From positions 2,086,001 to 2,150,000 of the forward strand of contig NC_011144.1 in the NCBI RefSeq assembly GCF_000017265.1: a DNA stretch of 64,000 nucleotides, read 5' to 3'. This DNA comes from Phenylobacterium zucineum HLK1 (GTDB taxonomy: Bacteria > Pseudomonadota > Alphaproteobacteria > Caulobacterales > Caulobacteraceae). Of this stretch, positions 35,994 to 44,669 are shown piece after piece (the first letter of the stretch is position 1; each line of letters opens with the position of its first letter). Under the pieces are notes generated by a model. The model ran no database searches. It had not been told where the DNA came from and worked only from the letters and a program-made list of their open reading frames with translations. A program made the translations under genes and the position numbers.

Positions 35994-36625
35994 TCGATGA
36001 CGAGGCCGTGCAGCAGGCCTTCCAGCGAGACCTGCATCAGCTCCTCGCGCGGGGCCCAGCCGAAGCCCGGGCGGGCGGTCATTAGGGCCACCAGGCCATG
36101 GCAGGCCGTCCAGAGCGCCTGGGCCGCCGAATCGGCGCCGCCGGTGCGCAAGCGCCCGCTGGCGGCGATCTCGCGCACCACGCCGGAGAAGATCTCGTAG
36201 CATTGTCGGCTCAGGTCCGCCGTCCCTTCCGGCCACGGCTGGGCCGATACCGGACGGGGCGTGCTGTAGACAAGCTGATAGGCGTTGGGATGCTCGAAGC
36301 CCCAGCGCATGTAGGCGTCCAGCATCATCCGCACGCGGACCACCGGATCCAGCGGCTTGGCGGCGATGTCCCGGTTGTTCTGCAGCAGCTCGCGAAGGGT
36401 GCGCTCGCAGATCTCGAGCAGGATCGCGCCCTTGTCCGGGAAGTGCATGTAGAGGGCGGTGGAGGAAACCCCCACCTCGTCGGCGATCTTGCGGATCGTC
36501 GCGCCCTCGTAGCCCTCGGCCACGAAGATGCGTTCGGCGGCCTCCAGGATCTCGGCCCGGCGAAGGTGCCCGTCCCCCTTGGCCTTGCGCGCCGATCGGC
36601 GCGTGGTGGTCCCCACAGCAGTCAC
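35990..36625 (-). CDS. TetR/AcrR-family regulator
   Basis: 211 residues. The N-terminal HTH (about 24-70) reads ILEAAERIFVAEGYEGATIRKIADEVGVSSTALYMHFPDK, split here by the usual TetR helices. The C-terminal ligand domain ends LLHGLVID. The start is GTG 36625, with a second GTG three codons later. As first gene of the ABC importer set it probably autoregulates that set. Its ligand is unknown. Confidence 0.88.
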   Translation of the reverse strand: MTAVGTTTRRSARKAKGDGHLRRAEILEAAERIFVAEGYEGATIRKIADEVGVSSTALYMHFPDKGAILLEICERTLRELLQNNRDIAAKPLDPVVRVRMMLDAYMRWGFEHPNAYQLVYSTPRPVSAQPWPEGTADLSRQCYEIFSGVVREIAASGRLRTGGADSAAQALWTACHGLVALMTARPGFGWAPREELMQVSLEGLLHGLVID

Positions 36626-36796
36626 GGTTACTCTAGTTCCCCAAGCTCCCCTTGGAGAACACCGGACCCCAAATCGACACCGGTGGCAAGCCTACGTTGC
36701 GGCAGGCGCCCCGCAACTCGCCAGACGGGCGCCCGGCTGACGGTGGGCCGGCCGGTGGGCTGGACGCGCGCGGCGGCTTGCGCTTCAAGGCGGGCC

Positions 36797-37708
36797 ATGA
36801 GCCGCCCGACTGTCGCCGACGCGCCCGGCGTGATGCGCACCGAAGGCTGGGCGGACTACGCCCTGCTGGACTCCGGCGGCGGCCGCAAGCTGGAGCGCTA
36901 CGGCCCCTACACCGTCGTGCGGCCCGAGCCGCAGTGCCTGTGGACGCCCCGCAAGCCCGAGCTGTGGGACCAGGCCGACGCGGTCTTCGATCCCACCGAC
37001 GAGGAGGACGCCGGCCGCTGGCGGTTCAGCGGGCAGCCGAAAGAGGCCTGGCCGCTGGCCTGGCGCGAGGTGAGGTTCCTGGGCCGGTTCACCGCCTTCC
37101 GGCACCTGGCCTTCTTTCCCGAGCAGGCGGCGAACTGGGCGTTCCTGGACGAGCGGGTGCGCGCCCACGCCGGATCGGCCGGATCGGACGGACCGCCGAG
37201 GGTCCTGAACCTGTTCGGCTACACCGGCGTCGCCAGCCTGGTGATGGCCGCCGCGGGCGCGGCGGTGACCCACGTGGACGCCTCCAAGAAGGCGGTCGCC
37301 TGGGCGCGCGAGAACGCCGAGGCCTCCAAGCTGTCGGACCGGCCGATCCGCTGGATCGTCGAGGACGCCCGCCGCTACGTGCAGCGCGAGGTGCGGCGCG
37401 GTTCGAAGTACGACGGCATCATCCTGGACCCGCCCAAGTACGGCCGCGGACCCGACGGCCAGGTGTGGCGGCTGTTCGAGGACCTGCCTGAACTTGCCGG
37501 GCTATGCGCTGAACTTCTTTCGGAAAACGCCTCGTTCCTGATCCTCAACGCCTATGCCGAGCGGATCTCGGGCGCGGCGCTGTCGGGCCTGCTGGCTGAG
37601 AAGCTCGCGGGCCGCGGCGGGCGGATCGACTGGGGCGAGCTGGCGCTGGTGGAGGACGGCGGGGATCGGCAGGTCGGCATGAGCTTCTACGGGCGCTGGT
37701 CGCGATGA
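36797..37708 (+). CDS. Class I SAM-dependent methyltransferase (RlmI-like)
   Basis: 303 residues. The SAM-binding motif VLNLFGYTGVASLVMAAAGA (about 136-155), the VDASKKAVAWARENA acidic loop and the catalytic-loop motif ILDPPKYGRG place it with 23S rRNA cytosine-C5 methyltransferases of the RlmI type. It lacks the N-terminal PUA domain of RlmI, so the target is uncertain. AAGG lies upstream of ATG 36797. It is coupled to the next RNA methyltransferase by ATGA. Confidence 0.85.
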   Translation: MSRPTVADAPGVMRTEGWADYALLDSGGGRKLERYGPYTVVRPEPQCLWTPRKPELWDQADAVFDPTDEEDAGRWRFSGQPKEAWPLAWREVRFLGRFTAFRHLAFFPEQAANWAFLDERVRAHAGSAGSDGPPRVLNLFGYTGVASLVMAAAGAAVTHVDASKKAVAWARENAEASKLSDRPIRWIVEDARRYVQREVRRGSKYDGIILDPPKYGRGPDGQVWRLFEDLPELAGLCAELLSENASFLILNAYAERISGAALSGLLAEKLAGRGGRIDWGELALVEDGGDRQVGMSFYGRWSR

Positions 37709-38490
37709 GGGCCGTCACCTCGCTGACCAACCCCACGGTCAAGGCGGTCCGCGCTCTTCACCTGCGCAAGGACCGCGACGAGACCGGCCTGTTCCTGGCC
37801 GAGGGCCTGAAGCACGTCACCGAGGGCGTCGAGCTGGGCCACGCGCCGCGCATCCTGATGTACGGCCCGGAGGCGGCCAGCCATCCGCTGCTGCGCAAGG
37901 CGGCGGACGCGACGCGGCGGGCCGGCGGCGAGGTCATCGAGGTGACCCAGGAGATCCTGGCCAAGGTGTCCCGGCGCGACAATCCGCAAGCGGTGGTCGG
38001 CGTGTTCCCGCAGGTCTACCGGCCGCTGTCCGAGATCGACCCGAAGGCCGCCGACTGCTGGGTGGCGCTGCACCGAGTGCGCGATCCGGGCAACCTGGGG
38101 ACCATCGTGCGCACCGCGGACGCGGCGGGCTGCGGCGGGGTGATCCTGGTGGGCGAGTGCTGCGATCCCTATTCGGTCGAGGCGGTGCGCGCGACGATGG
38201 GCTCGGTGTTCGCCGTGCCGCTCAGCCGCTGCGGCGAGGCCGAGTTCGCGGCCTGGCGGAAGGGCTGGCCGGGCTCGGTGGTGGGCACCCTGCTGAGCGC
38301 CACGCACAGCCACGCGAGCGCCGACTACCGCAAGCCCGCCCTGATCTTGATGGGCAACGAGCAGCAGGGGCTGACGCCGGAGATGGCCGCCCTGCCCGAC
38401 CTGAACGTGAAGATTCCCATGCGCGGCCGGGCCGACAGCCTGAACCTGTCGGTGGCGACGGGGATCATGATCTACGCTGCGACCAGCTGA
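37705..38490 (+). CDS. TrmH/SpoU-family RNA 2'-O-methyltransferase
   Basis: 261 residues. A substrate-binding N-terminal domain (VKAVRALHLRKDRDETGLFLAEG) leads into a SPOUT fold. The family motifs are RVRDPGNLGTIVRTADAAG near residue 127, LMGNEQQGLTPEM near residue 211, and MRGRADSLNLSVATGI near residue 240. It methylates a ribose in rRNA or tRNA; the site is not predictable. It overlaps the methyltransferase upstream. Confidence 0.9.
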   Translation: MRAVTSLTNPTVKAVRALHLRKDRDETGLFLAEGLKHVTEGVELGHAPRILMYGPEAASHPLLRKAADATRRAGGEVIEVTQEILAKVSRRDNPQAVVGVFPQVYRPLSEIDPKAADCWVALHRVRDPGNLGTIVRTADAAGCGGVILVGECCDPYSVEAVRATMGSVFAVPLSRCGEAEFAAWRKGWPGSVVGTLLSATHSHASADYRKPALILMGNEQQGLTPEMAALPDLNVKIPMRGRADSLNLSVATGIMIYAATS

Positions 38491-38554
38491 GGCGTGTCAC
38501 AAGGGCGGGGGACCGCACGTCCTTGCGACGTATCGAGAGAAGGACCCCTCCCCC

Positions 38555-39013
38555 ATGACCACCCGCCTGAACTATGTCGCCGTCGCCCCGACGGCCCTGG
38601 ACGCCATGATGGGCCTGGAGACCGCCGTCCGCGAGAGCGGCCTCGAACATTCCCTGGGCGAGCTGGTGAAGACCCGCGCGTCGCAGATGAACGGCTGCGC
38701 CTTCTGCCTGCACATGCACACCCAGGACGCCCGCAAGGCCGGCGAGAGCGAGGCGAGGCTCCACCTGCTGGCCGCCTGGCGCGAGAGCAGCCTCTACACG
38801 CCGCGCGAGCGGGCGGCGCTGGCCTGGACCGAGGCCCTGACCCGGGTCGGCGACACCGGCGCCCCCGACGCCGACTACGAGGCCCTGGAGCCGCACTTCA
38901 GCGAGACCGAGATCGTCTGGCTGACGATGCTGATCGTGACGATCAACGGCTGGAACCGGCTGGCGGTGGGCTTCCGCAGCCAGCACCCGCGCGCCTGGAA
39001 GGCGGCCGCCTAG
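38555..39013 (+). CDS. AhpD-like carboxymuconolactone decarboxylase family protein
   Basis: 152 residues. The AhpD-type redox motif Cys48-x2-Cys51-x3-His55 lies in NGCAFCLHMH, with the preceding helix and Glu/Lys residues typical of alkylhydroperoxidases. It probably reduces peroxides via a thiol relay; no AhpC partner is adjacent. It ends in a CTAG shared with the convergent helicase gene. Confidence 0.9.
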   Translation: MTTRLNYVAVAPTALDAMMGLETAVRESGLEHSLGELVKTRASQMNGCAFCLHMHTQDARKAGESEARLHLLAAWRESSLYTPRERAALAWTEALTRVGDTGAPDADYEALEPHFSETEIVWLTMLIVTINGWNRLAVGFRSQHPRAWKAAA

Positions 39014-41442
39014 GTCCCCCGCGGCTTCGCCCGAGCGGTCGGCGCGGCCTGCGCCGGGTCCTCGGGCCACGCGTGCTTGGGATAGCGGCCGCGCATGTCG
39101 GCCCGCACGTCCCTCCACGAGCCCTTCCAGAAGCCGGGCAGGTCCTGGGTGGTCTGGATCGGCCGGTGGGCGGGCGAGAGCAGGCTGAGGGTCAGCGGGA
39201 CGCCGCCCACCGCCGGGTGCTCCGACAGCCCGAAGACCTCCTGCACCCGCACGTCCACCCGGGGGCCGGCCTCGGCGGCGTAGTCGATGGAAAAGCTGTT
39301 GCCGGTGGGGGCGGTCCAGCGGGCGGGCGCCTCGGCGTCGAGCCGGCGCTGCAGCTCCCAGGGGACCAGCGTGCGCAGCGCCCCGTCCAGCACGTCCGGC
39401 TTCAGCGCCGCGAGCGAGCGCAGGCCGTGCAGCAGCGGCGCCAGCCAATCGTCCAGCCGCTGGGCCAGGGCCGCATCGGACAGGTCCGGCCAGGCAGGAT
39501 CGCGGGCGCGCAGGAAGGCGATCCGCTCGCGCAGGCTCTCGGCCGCCGGGCCCCACGGCAGGATGCGCACGCCCTCGCGCCGAACCCGGTCGGCCAGGGC
39601 GCGGGCGACGAGCGCCGGGTCGGGATTGTCGTCGATCTCCTCGCGCACCGTCAGGCGGCCGAGGCGGGTGAGCCGCTTGGCCCGCAGGCGCCCGCCGGCG
39701 CTCTCCTCCAGGCGCGCTTCGACCTCGAACTGACCGGTGAACGCGGCGAGGTCGGCCTCGTCCAGCGGCGCGGCGAGCAGGATGCGGTCGCGCCGGTCGC
39801 CGCCGCCCAGCTCCCCGACGGCCAGCCACCTCTCCCGCGCCAGCGCGTCGGTGGGCTCGACGAAGGCGCCGCGGCCGGTGACGAGCTGGAACTCGCCCTG
39901 CCCGCCCCGCGCCTTGGCGATCCGCTCGGGATAGGCGAAGGCCAGCAGCAGGCCGTCGGGCAGCGGCTCGCCCGAACGGCCCTTCGGCGCCAGCGCGGCC
40001 CAGCGGTCGGCGAGCGCGCGGGCGTCGCGGGCCCGGGGGCTGCGGTCGCGCTCCAGCTGCTCCAGCCGGTGGCGCAGGTCGGCGTCGCGGCCGCCGAGGC
40101 CCCGCTCGGTGAGGAGAGCGGCGATGCGGGCGGCGCGGGCCGCCTGTCCGGTTTCGCCGGCCTTGAGGACCATGTGCGCCAGCCGCGGCGCCAGGGGGAC
40201 GTCGGCCAGGGCCCGGCCGTGGGGCGTCAGCACCCCGGCCTCGTCCAGCGCCTCCAGCCGGCGCAGCAGCGCGCGGGCCTCGGCGAAGGCCGCGGCGGGC
40301 GGCGGGTCGAGGAAGGCCAAGTCCGCCGGGTCCTTCGCGCCCCAGCGGGCGAGGTCCAGCGCCAGGCCGGAGAGGTCGGCGTCGAGGATCTCCGGGTCGC
40401 CGTAGGCCGGCAGCGCCCGGGTCTCGGCCTCGTCCCACAGGCGGTAGCAGACGCCCGGCTCGGTCCGGCCGGCGCGGCCCCGCCGCTGGTCGGCCGCGGC
40501 GCGGGAGACGCGCACGGTGGCCAGGCGGGTCAGGCCGCTGGCCGGATCGTAGCGCGGCACGCGGGCCAGGCCGCAGTCGATCACCACGCGCACGCCCTGG
40601 ATGGTCAGGCTGGTCTCGGCGATGGAGGTGGCGAGCACGACCTTGCGGCGGCCGGCGGGCGCCGGCTCGATGGCGCGGTCCTGGTCCTTGGGATCCAGGG
40701 CGCCGTAGAGGGGCGCCACGTCCACGTCGGCGCGCCGGACGCGCTCGGCCAGGCGCTCGGCGGTGCGCAGGATCTCGCCCTGGCCCGGCAGAAAGACCAG
40801 GAGGCTGCCGGTCTCCTCCGCCAGGGCGCGCTCGACGGCGCGGACGACTCGGTCCTCCAGCCGCTGGGTCTCGTCGCGGCCGAGGTAGCGGGTGTCCACC
40901 GGGAACATGCGGCCCTGGCTCTCGACCACCGGCGCCTCGTCCAGCAGCCGCGCGACGGCCGCGCCGTCGAGGGTGGCGGACATGACGAGGATGCGCAGAT
41001 CCTCGCGCAGCAGCTTCTGGGCGTCGCGGGCGAGCGCCAGACCGAGGTCGGCGTCGAGGCTGCGCTCGTGGAACTCGTCGAAGATCACGCAGACCACCCC
41101 GGCGAGCTCGGGGTCCGAGAGAATCATCCGCGTGAAGACGCCTTCGGTGACCACCTCGATGCGGGTGCGGGCCGAGACCTTCGACTGCATCCGCACCCGG
41201 AAGCCGACCGTCCCGCCGACGGGCTCGCCCAGGGTCTGGGCCATCCGGTGCGCGGCGGCTCGGGCGGCGAGCCGGCGGGGCTCGAGCATCACGATCCGGC
41301 CCTCGCCGACCCACGCCTCCCCGAGGAGCTCCAGGGGCACGACCGTGGTCTTGCCCGCCCCCGGCGGGGCGACCAGCACGGCGGCGTTGCGCGCGGCGAG
41401 CTGCGCCTTCAACGCAGGCAGGGCGTCGTGGACGGGAAGCAT
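39010..41442 (-). CDS. hrpB: ATP-dependent helicase HrpB (DExH)
   Basis: 810 residues, the family length. Walker A PPGAGKTT near residue 27, DEFH-box VIFDEFHERS near residue 122, SATLD, and the HA2 and HrpB C-terminal domains are in order. ATG 41442 (MLPVHDALP) matches HrpB N-termini better than the upstream in-frame start. It is an RNA-helicase-like enzyme of unclear cellular role. Confidence 0.93.
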   Translation of the reverse strand: MLPVHDALPALKAQLAARNAAVLVAPPGAGKTTVVPLELLGEAWVGEGRIVMLEPRRLAARAAAHRMAQTLGEPVGGTVGFRVRMQSKVSARTRIEVVTEGVFTRMILSDPELAGVVCVIFDEFHERSLDADLGLALARDAQKLLREDLRILVMSATLDGAAVARLLDEAPVVESQGRMFPVDTRYLGRDETQRLEDRVVRAVERALAEETGSLLVFLPGQGEILRTAERLAERVRRADVDVAPLYGALDPKDQDRAIEPAPAGRRKVVLATSIAETSLTIQGVRVVIDCGLARVPRYDPASGLTRLATVRVSRAAADQRRGRAGRTEPGVCYRLWDEAETRALPAYGDPEILDADLSGLALDLARWGAKDPADLAFLDPPPAAAFAEARALLRRLEALDEAGVLTPHGRALADVPLAPRLAHMVLKAGETGQAARAARIAALLTERGLGGRDADLRHRLEQLERDRSPRARDARALADRWAALAPKGRSGEPLPDGLLLAFAYPERIAKARGGQGEFQLVTGRGAFVEPTDALARERWLAVGELGGGDRRDRILLAAPLDEADLAAFTGQFEVEARLEESAGGRLRAKRLTRLGRLTVREEIDDNPDPALVARALADRVRREGVRILPWGPAAESLRERIAFLRARDPAWPDLSDAALAQRLDDWLAPLLHGLRSLAALKPDVLDGALRTLVPWELQRRLDAEAPARWTAPTGNSFSIDYAAEAGPRVDVRVQEVFGLSEHPAVGGVPLTLSLLSPAHRPIQTTQDLPGFWKGSWRDVRADMRGRYPKHAWPEDPAQAAPTARAKPRGT

Positions 41443-41567
41443 CGGCGCGGCTCTAGCGAATGCCTCGCCCGACCGCCAGCGTTGCCGCTTGACCCGGGGG
41501 CGCCAAGCACGCAACGGTCCGCCAAACTTTTTCAACGGCGGCCGGGGGGCCGCTGCTCGGAGGGAAT

Positions 41568-43115
41568 ATGTGGCGTGTTAAGCCGCTCGACGCGATCCTG
41601 GCGACCGCGGAAAAGAAGTCACTGCAAAGGTCGCTCGGCGCATTCCAGCTCACCATGCTGGGCATCGGCGCCGTCATCGGCACCGGCATCTTCGTCCTGA
41701 CCGCCGAAGCCGCCCAGAAGGCGGGCCCCGGCATGATGCTGTCGTTCGTCATCGCCGGCGTGGTCTGCGCGGTGGCTGCGCTCTGCTACGCCGAAATGGC
41801 CTCGATGGTGCCGGTCTCCGGCTCGGCCTACACCTACAGCTACGCCGTGATGGGCGAACTGGTCGCGTGGATGGTCGGCTGGGCGCTGATCCTGGAGTAC
41901 GCCGTGGCGGCGGGCGCGGTTTCGGTGGGCTGGTCCGGCTATGTGGTCGGACTGATCGAGGCGAGCTTCGGCCTCGAGATCCCCGACGCCCTGACGCTCG
42001 GGCCGTTCGACGGCGGGATGATCAACCTGCCGGCGATGGCCATCGCCGGCCTGGTCACCTGGCTGCTGGTGATCGGCACGCGCGAGAGCGCCACGGTCAA
42101 CGCGATCCTGGTGGCCATCAAGGTGGCGGCCCTGACGCTGTTCATCGTCCTGGCGGTGCCGGTGATGAACATGGAGCAGTTCACTCCGTTCGCGCCCCTG
42201 GGCTTCGGCGGCATCGCGGCGGCGGCGGCGTCGATCTTCTTCGCCTACGTCGGGTTCGACGCCGTCTCGACGGCGGCCGAGGAAACCAAGAACCCGCAGC
42301 GGAACATGCCCATCGGCCTGATCGGCTCGCTGGCGATCTGCACCATCTTCTACCTGCTGGTGGCCGCCGGGGTGATCGGCACCGTCGGCGCCCAGCCGGT
42401 GTTCAGCCCGACCGGCGAAGCCCTCCACCCGGGTAGCCGCGAGCTCGCCGCGGCCTGCTCGGCCATCGGCGACGGGGCCGTGGTCTGCTCGAAGGAAGCC
42501 CTGGCCTGGACCCTGCGCCAGGTGGGTTGGCCGCAGATCGGCAACCTGATCGGGCTGGCGGCGGGCCTCGCCCTGCCGTCGGTCATCCTGATGATGATGT
42601 TCGGCCAGACCCGCATCTTCTTCGTGATGAGCCGCGACGGCCTGCTGCCCGCCGCGTTCTCGAAGATCCACCCGAAGTACAACACGCCCTACGTGATCAC
42701 GGTCCTGACCGGCATCGCGGTGGCGCTGTTCGCGGCGTTCTTCCCGGTGGGCCAGCTGGCCAACATCTCGAACTCGGGCACGCTGTTCGCCTTCGCCGCG
42801 GTCTCCATCGCGGTCATGGTGATCCGCAAGACCGACCCGACTCGCCACCGGCCGTTCCGCACGCCGCTCGTCTTCCTCACCGCTCCGATCGCGGTGGCGG
42901 GCTGCCTGTTCCTGTTCGTCAGCCTGGACACGAAGAGCATCGTCCTCTTCTGCATCTGGGCGACGGTGGGCCTGGCGGTCTACTTCGGCTACAGCCGCTC
43001 CCGCAGCCACGTGGGCCGGGGCCTCGTCGAGACGCACGAGCTCGACACCGACGCCCCGCCCGGAGCCGTGCCGCCCATGCCGGGCGCGCCGGTCCCCGGC
43101 CAGCCCGACCGCTAG
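41568..43115 (+). CDS. APC-superfamily amino acid permease (CAT type)
   Basis: 515 residues, about twelve transmembrane helices. The N-terminal GIGAVIGTGIFVLTA helix carries the unwound substrate-binding motif of APC transporters, and YAEMASMVPVSGSAYTY is typical of YfnA/CAT members. It probably imports an amino acid by proton symport. A strong terminator follows at 43128-43157. Confidence 0.92.
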   Translation: MWRVKPLDAILATAEKKSLQRSLGAFQLTMLGIGAVIGTGIFVLTAEAAQKAGPGMMLSFVIAGVVCAVAALCYAEMASMVPVSGSAYTYSYAVMGELVAWMVGWALILEYAVAAGAVSVGWSGYVVGLIEASFGLEIPDALTLGPFDGGMINLPAMAIAGLVTWLLVIGTRESATVNAILVAIKVAALTLFIVLAVPVMNMEQFTPFAPLGFGGIAAAAASIFFAYVGFDAVSTAAEETKNPQRNMPIGLIGSLAICTIFYLLVAAGVIGTVGAQPVFSPTGEALHPGSRELAAACSAIGDGAVVCSKEALAWTLRQVGWPQIGNLIGLAAGLALPSVILMMMFGQTRIFFVMSRDGLLPAAFSKIHPKYNTPYVITVLTGIAVALFAAFFPVGQLANISNSGTLFAFAAVSIAVMVIRKTDPTRHRPFRTPLVFLTAPIAVAGCLFLFVSLDTKSIVLFCIWATVGLAVYFGYSRSRSHVGRGLVETHELDTDAPPGAVPPMPGAPVPGQPDR

Positions 43116-43127
43116 GCGGCCAAGGAA

Positions 43128-43157
43128 GGCCCGGGGTTCGCCCCGGGCCTTTTCTTT
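43128..43157 (+). terminator. Intrinsic terminator
   Basis: A perfect 9-bp stem GGCCCGGGG/CCCCGGGCC closed by a TTCG tetraloop is followed by TTTTCTTT. It ends the permease transcript 13 nt after its stop codon. Confidence 0.93.
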
Positions 43158-43187
43158 AGGGGCGCGAGCCCCGATCATAGGAGCGAC

Positions 43188-43865
43188 ATGAACGCTCCGC
43201 AGCCGACCCTTCCGATCCGCGCCGTCATCGCGCCGGTCACCCCGCTCCAGCAGAACTGCACCATCGTCTGGTGCGTGAAGACGATGAAGGCCGCCGTCAT
43301 CGATCCCGGCGGCGAGGTCCCGCGCCTGCTGCAGGCGCTGAAGGACCAGGGCCTGACGCTGGAGAAGATCTGGATCACCCACGGCCACCTGGACCACGCC
43401 GGCGGCACGGCGGCCCTGAAGGAGGCCACCGGCGCGCCCATCGAAGGCCCCCACCCCGACGACGCCTTCTGGATCGAGGACATCGAGAGCTCGGGCGCCC
43501 GCTGGGGCATGCCCGACGCGCGCAGCTTCATCCCGGACCGCTGGCTGCAGGACGGCGATGTCGTCACCCTGGGCGAGACCGAGTTCGAGGTGATCCACTG
43601 CCCCGGCCACACGCCCGGCCACGTGGTCTTCTTCCACCGCCAGGCGCGGTTCGCGCAGGTGGGCGACGTGCTGTTCCAGGGCTCGATCGGCCGCACCGAC
43701 TTCCCGCGCGGGAACCACGCCGACCTGATCGCCTCGATCACGAAGAAGCTGTGGCCGCTGGGCGAGGACGTGCGCTTCGTGCCCGGCCACGGGCCGATGT
43801 CGACCTTCGGCCAGGAGCGCCGCAGCAACCCCTTCGTCGCGGACGCGGTCCTGGCCGACGAGTAA
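43188..43865 (+). CDS. Metallo-beta-lactamase-fold hydrolase (glyoxalase II-like)
   Basis: 225 residues. Metal motif H65-x-H67-x-D69-H70 (THGHLDHAGG), then CPGHTPGH near residue 143, a conserved Asp in TDFPRG, and PGHGPMST near the C-terminus. These match the YcbL-type short glyoxalase II group that hydrolyses thioesters such as S-lactoylglutathione. A tandem start region with GGAG precedes ATG 43188. Confidence 0.9.
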   Translation: MNAPQPTLPIRAVIAPVTPLQQNCTIVWCVKTMKAAVIDPGGEVPRLLQALKDQGLTLEKIWITHGHLDHAGGTAALKEATGAPIEGPHPDDAFWIEDIESSGARWGMPDARSFIPDRWLQDGDVVTLGETEFEVIHCPGHTPGHVVFFHRQARFAQVGDVLFQGSIGRTDFPRGNHADLIASITKKLWPLGEDVRFVPGHGPMSTFGQERRSNPFVADAVLADE

Positions 43866-43919
43866 GCGGCGTGACACGCGCGTTTCATCCGAGACATTCG
43901 AGCGTTACGGCGCCCGCCC

Positions 43920-44669
43920 ATGCTGGGCGCCATGGAGCTTGCAGCTGACATGGCCGGCGCCGGGGCCCGCATCCTGATGGTCGACGACGACCCCGGCATC
44001 CGGGACGTGGTCTCCGACTTCCTGGGCCGCCACGGCTACAAGGTGGAGACCGCCGCCGACGCGCCCGAGATGGAGCGCGTGCTGGAGCGCGGCCCGGTGG
44101 ACCTGATCGTCCTCGACGTGATGCTGCCCGGCGAGGACGGCCTGGCGATCTGCCGCCGGCTGACCACGGCCGACAACGCCCCGCCGATCATCATGCTGTC
44201 GGCCATGGGCGAGGACACCGACCGTATCGTCGGCCTGGAGCTGGGCGCCGACGACTACCTGGCCAAGCCGTGCAACCCGCGCGAGCTGCTGGCGCGCGTC
44301 CGGGCCGTGCTGCGCCGGGCCGAGCAGCGGACGAACGGCGGCGCGCTGGGCGCCGGCTGCGAGTTCGCCGGCTGGCGGCTGGACCTCGTGCGGCGCGAGC
44401 TGCGCTCGCCGCAGGGCGTGGTGGTGAACCTGTCCTCGGGCGAGTTCAGCCTGCTGCGCGCCTTCGTCGAGCGGCCGCAGCGCGTGCTGACCCGCGACCA
44501 GCTGCTGGAGTTCGCCCGCGGCCCCGACAGCGACGCATTCGACCGGGCCATCGACGTCCAGATCAGCCGGCTGCGGCGCAAGCTGGACGACGGCGGCGGG
44601 GGCCACGACCTGATCCGCACCATCCGCAACGAAGGCTACATGTTCACCGCCAAGGTGAAGCGGACATGA
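43920..44669 (+). CDS. OmpR-family response regulator
   Basis: 249 residues. The receiver domain has Asp21-region acidic residues (MVDDDPG) and phosphoacceptor Asp66 in IVLDVMLPGEDG. The C-terminal winged helix ends with VQISRLRRKLDDGGG and IRNEGYMFTAKV. Starts at 43920, 43932 and 43950 are all possible, the last giving the most typical N-terminus. It is coupled by ATGA to its kinase. Confidence 0.93.
   Translation: MLGAMELAADMAGAGARILMVDDDPGIRDVVSDFLGRHGYKVETAADAPEMERVLERGPVDLIVLDVMLPGEDGLAICRRLTTADNAPPIIMLSAMGEDTDRIVGLELGADDYLAKPCNPRELLARVRAVLRRAEQRTNGGALGAGCEFAGWRLDLVRRELRSPQGVVVNLSSGEFSLLRAFVERPQRVLTRDQLLEFARGPDSDAFDRAIDVQISRLRRKLDDGGGGHDLIRTIRNEGYMFTAKVKRT

Noticed and set aside
38494..41700. 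Long plus-strand frame opposite the HrpB helicase gene
   Set aside because: Composition is that of an antisense frame in GC-rich DNA, and the minus strand encodes a complete HrpB with all motifs.
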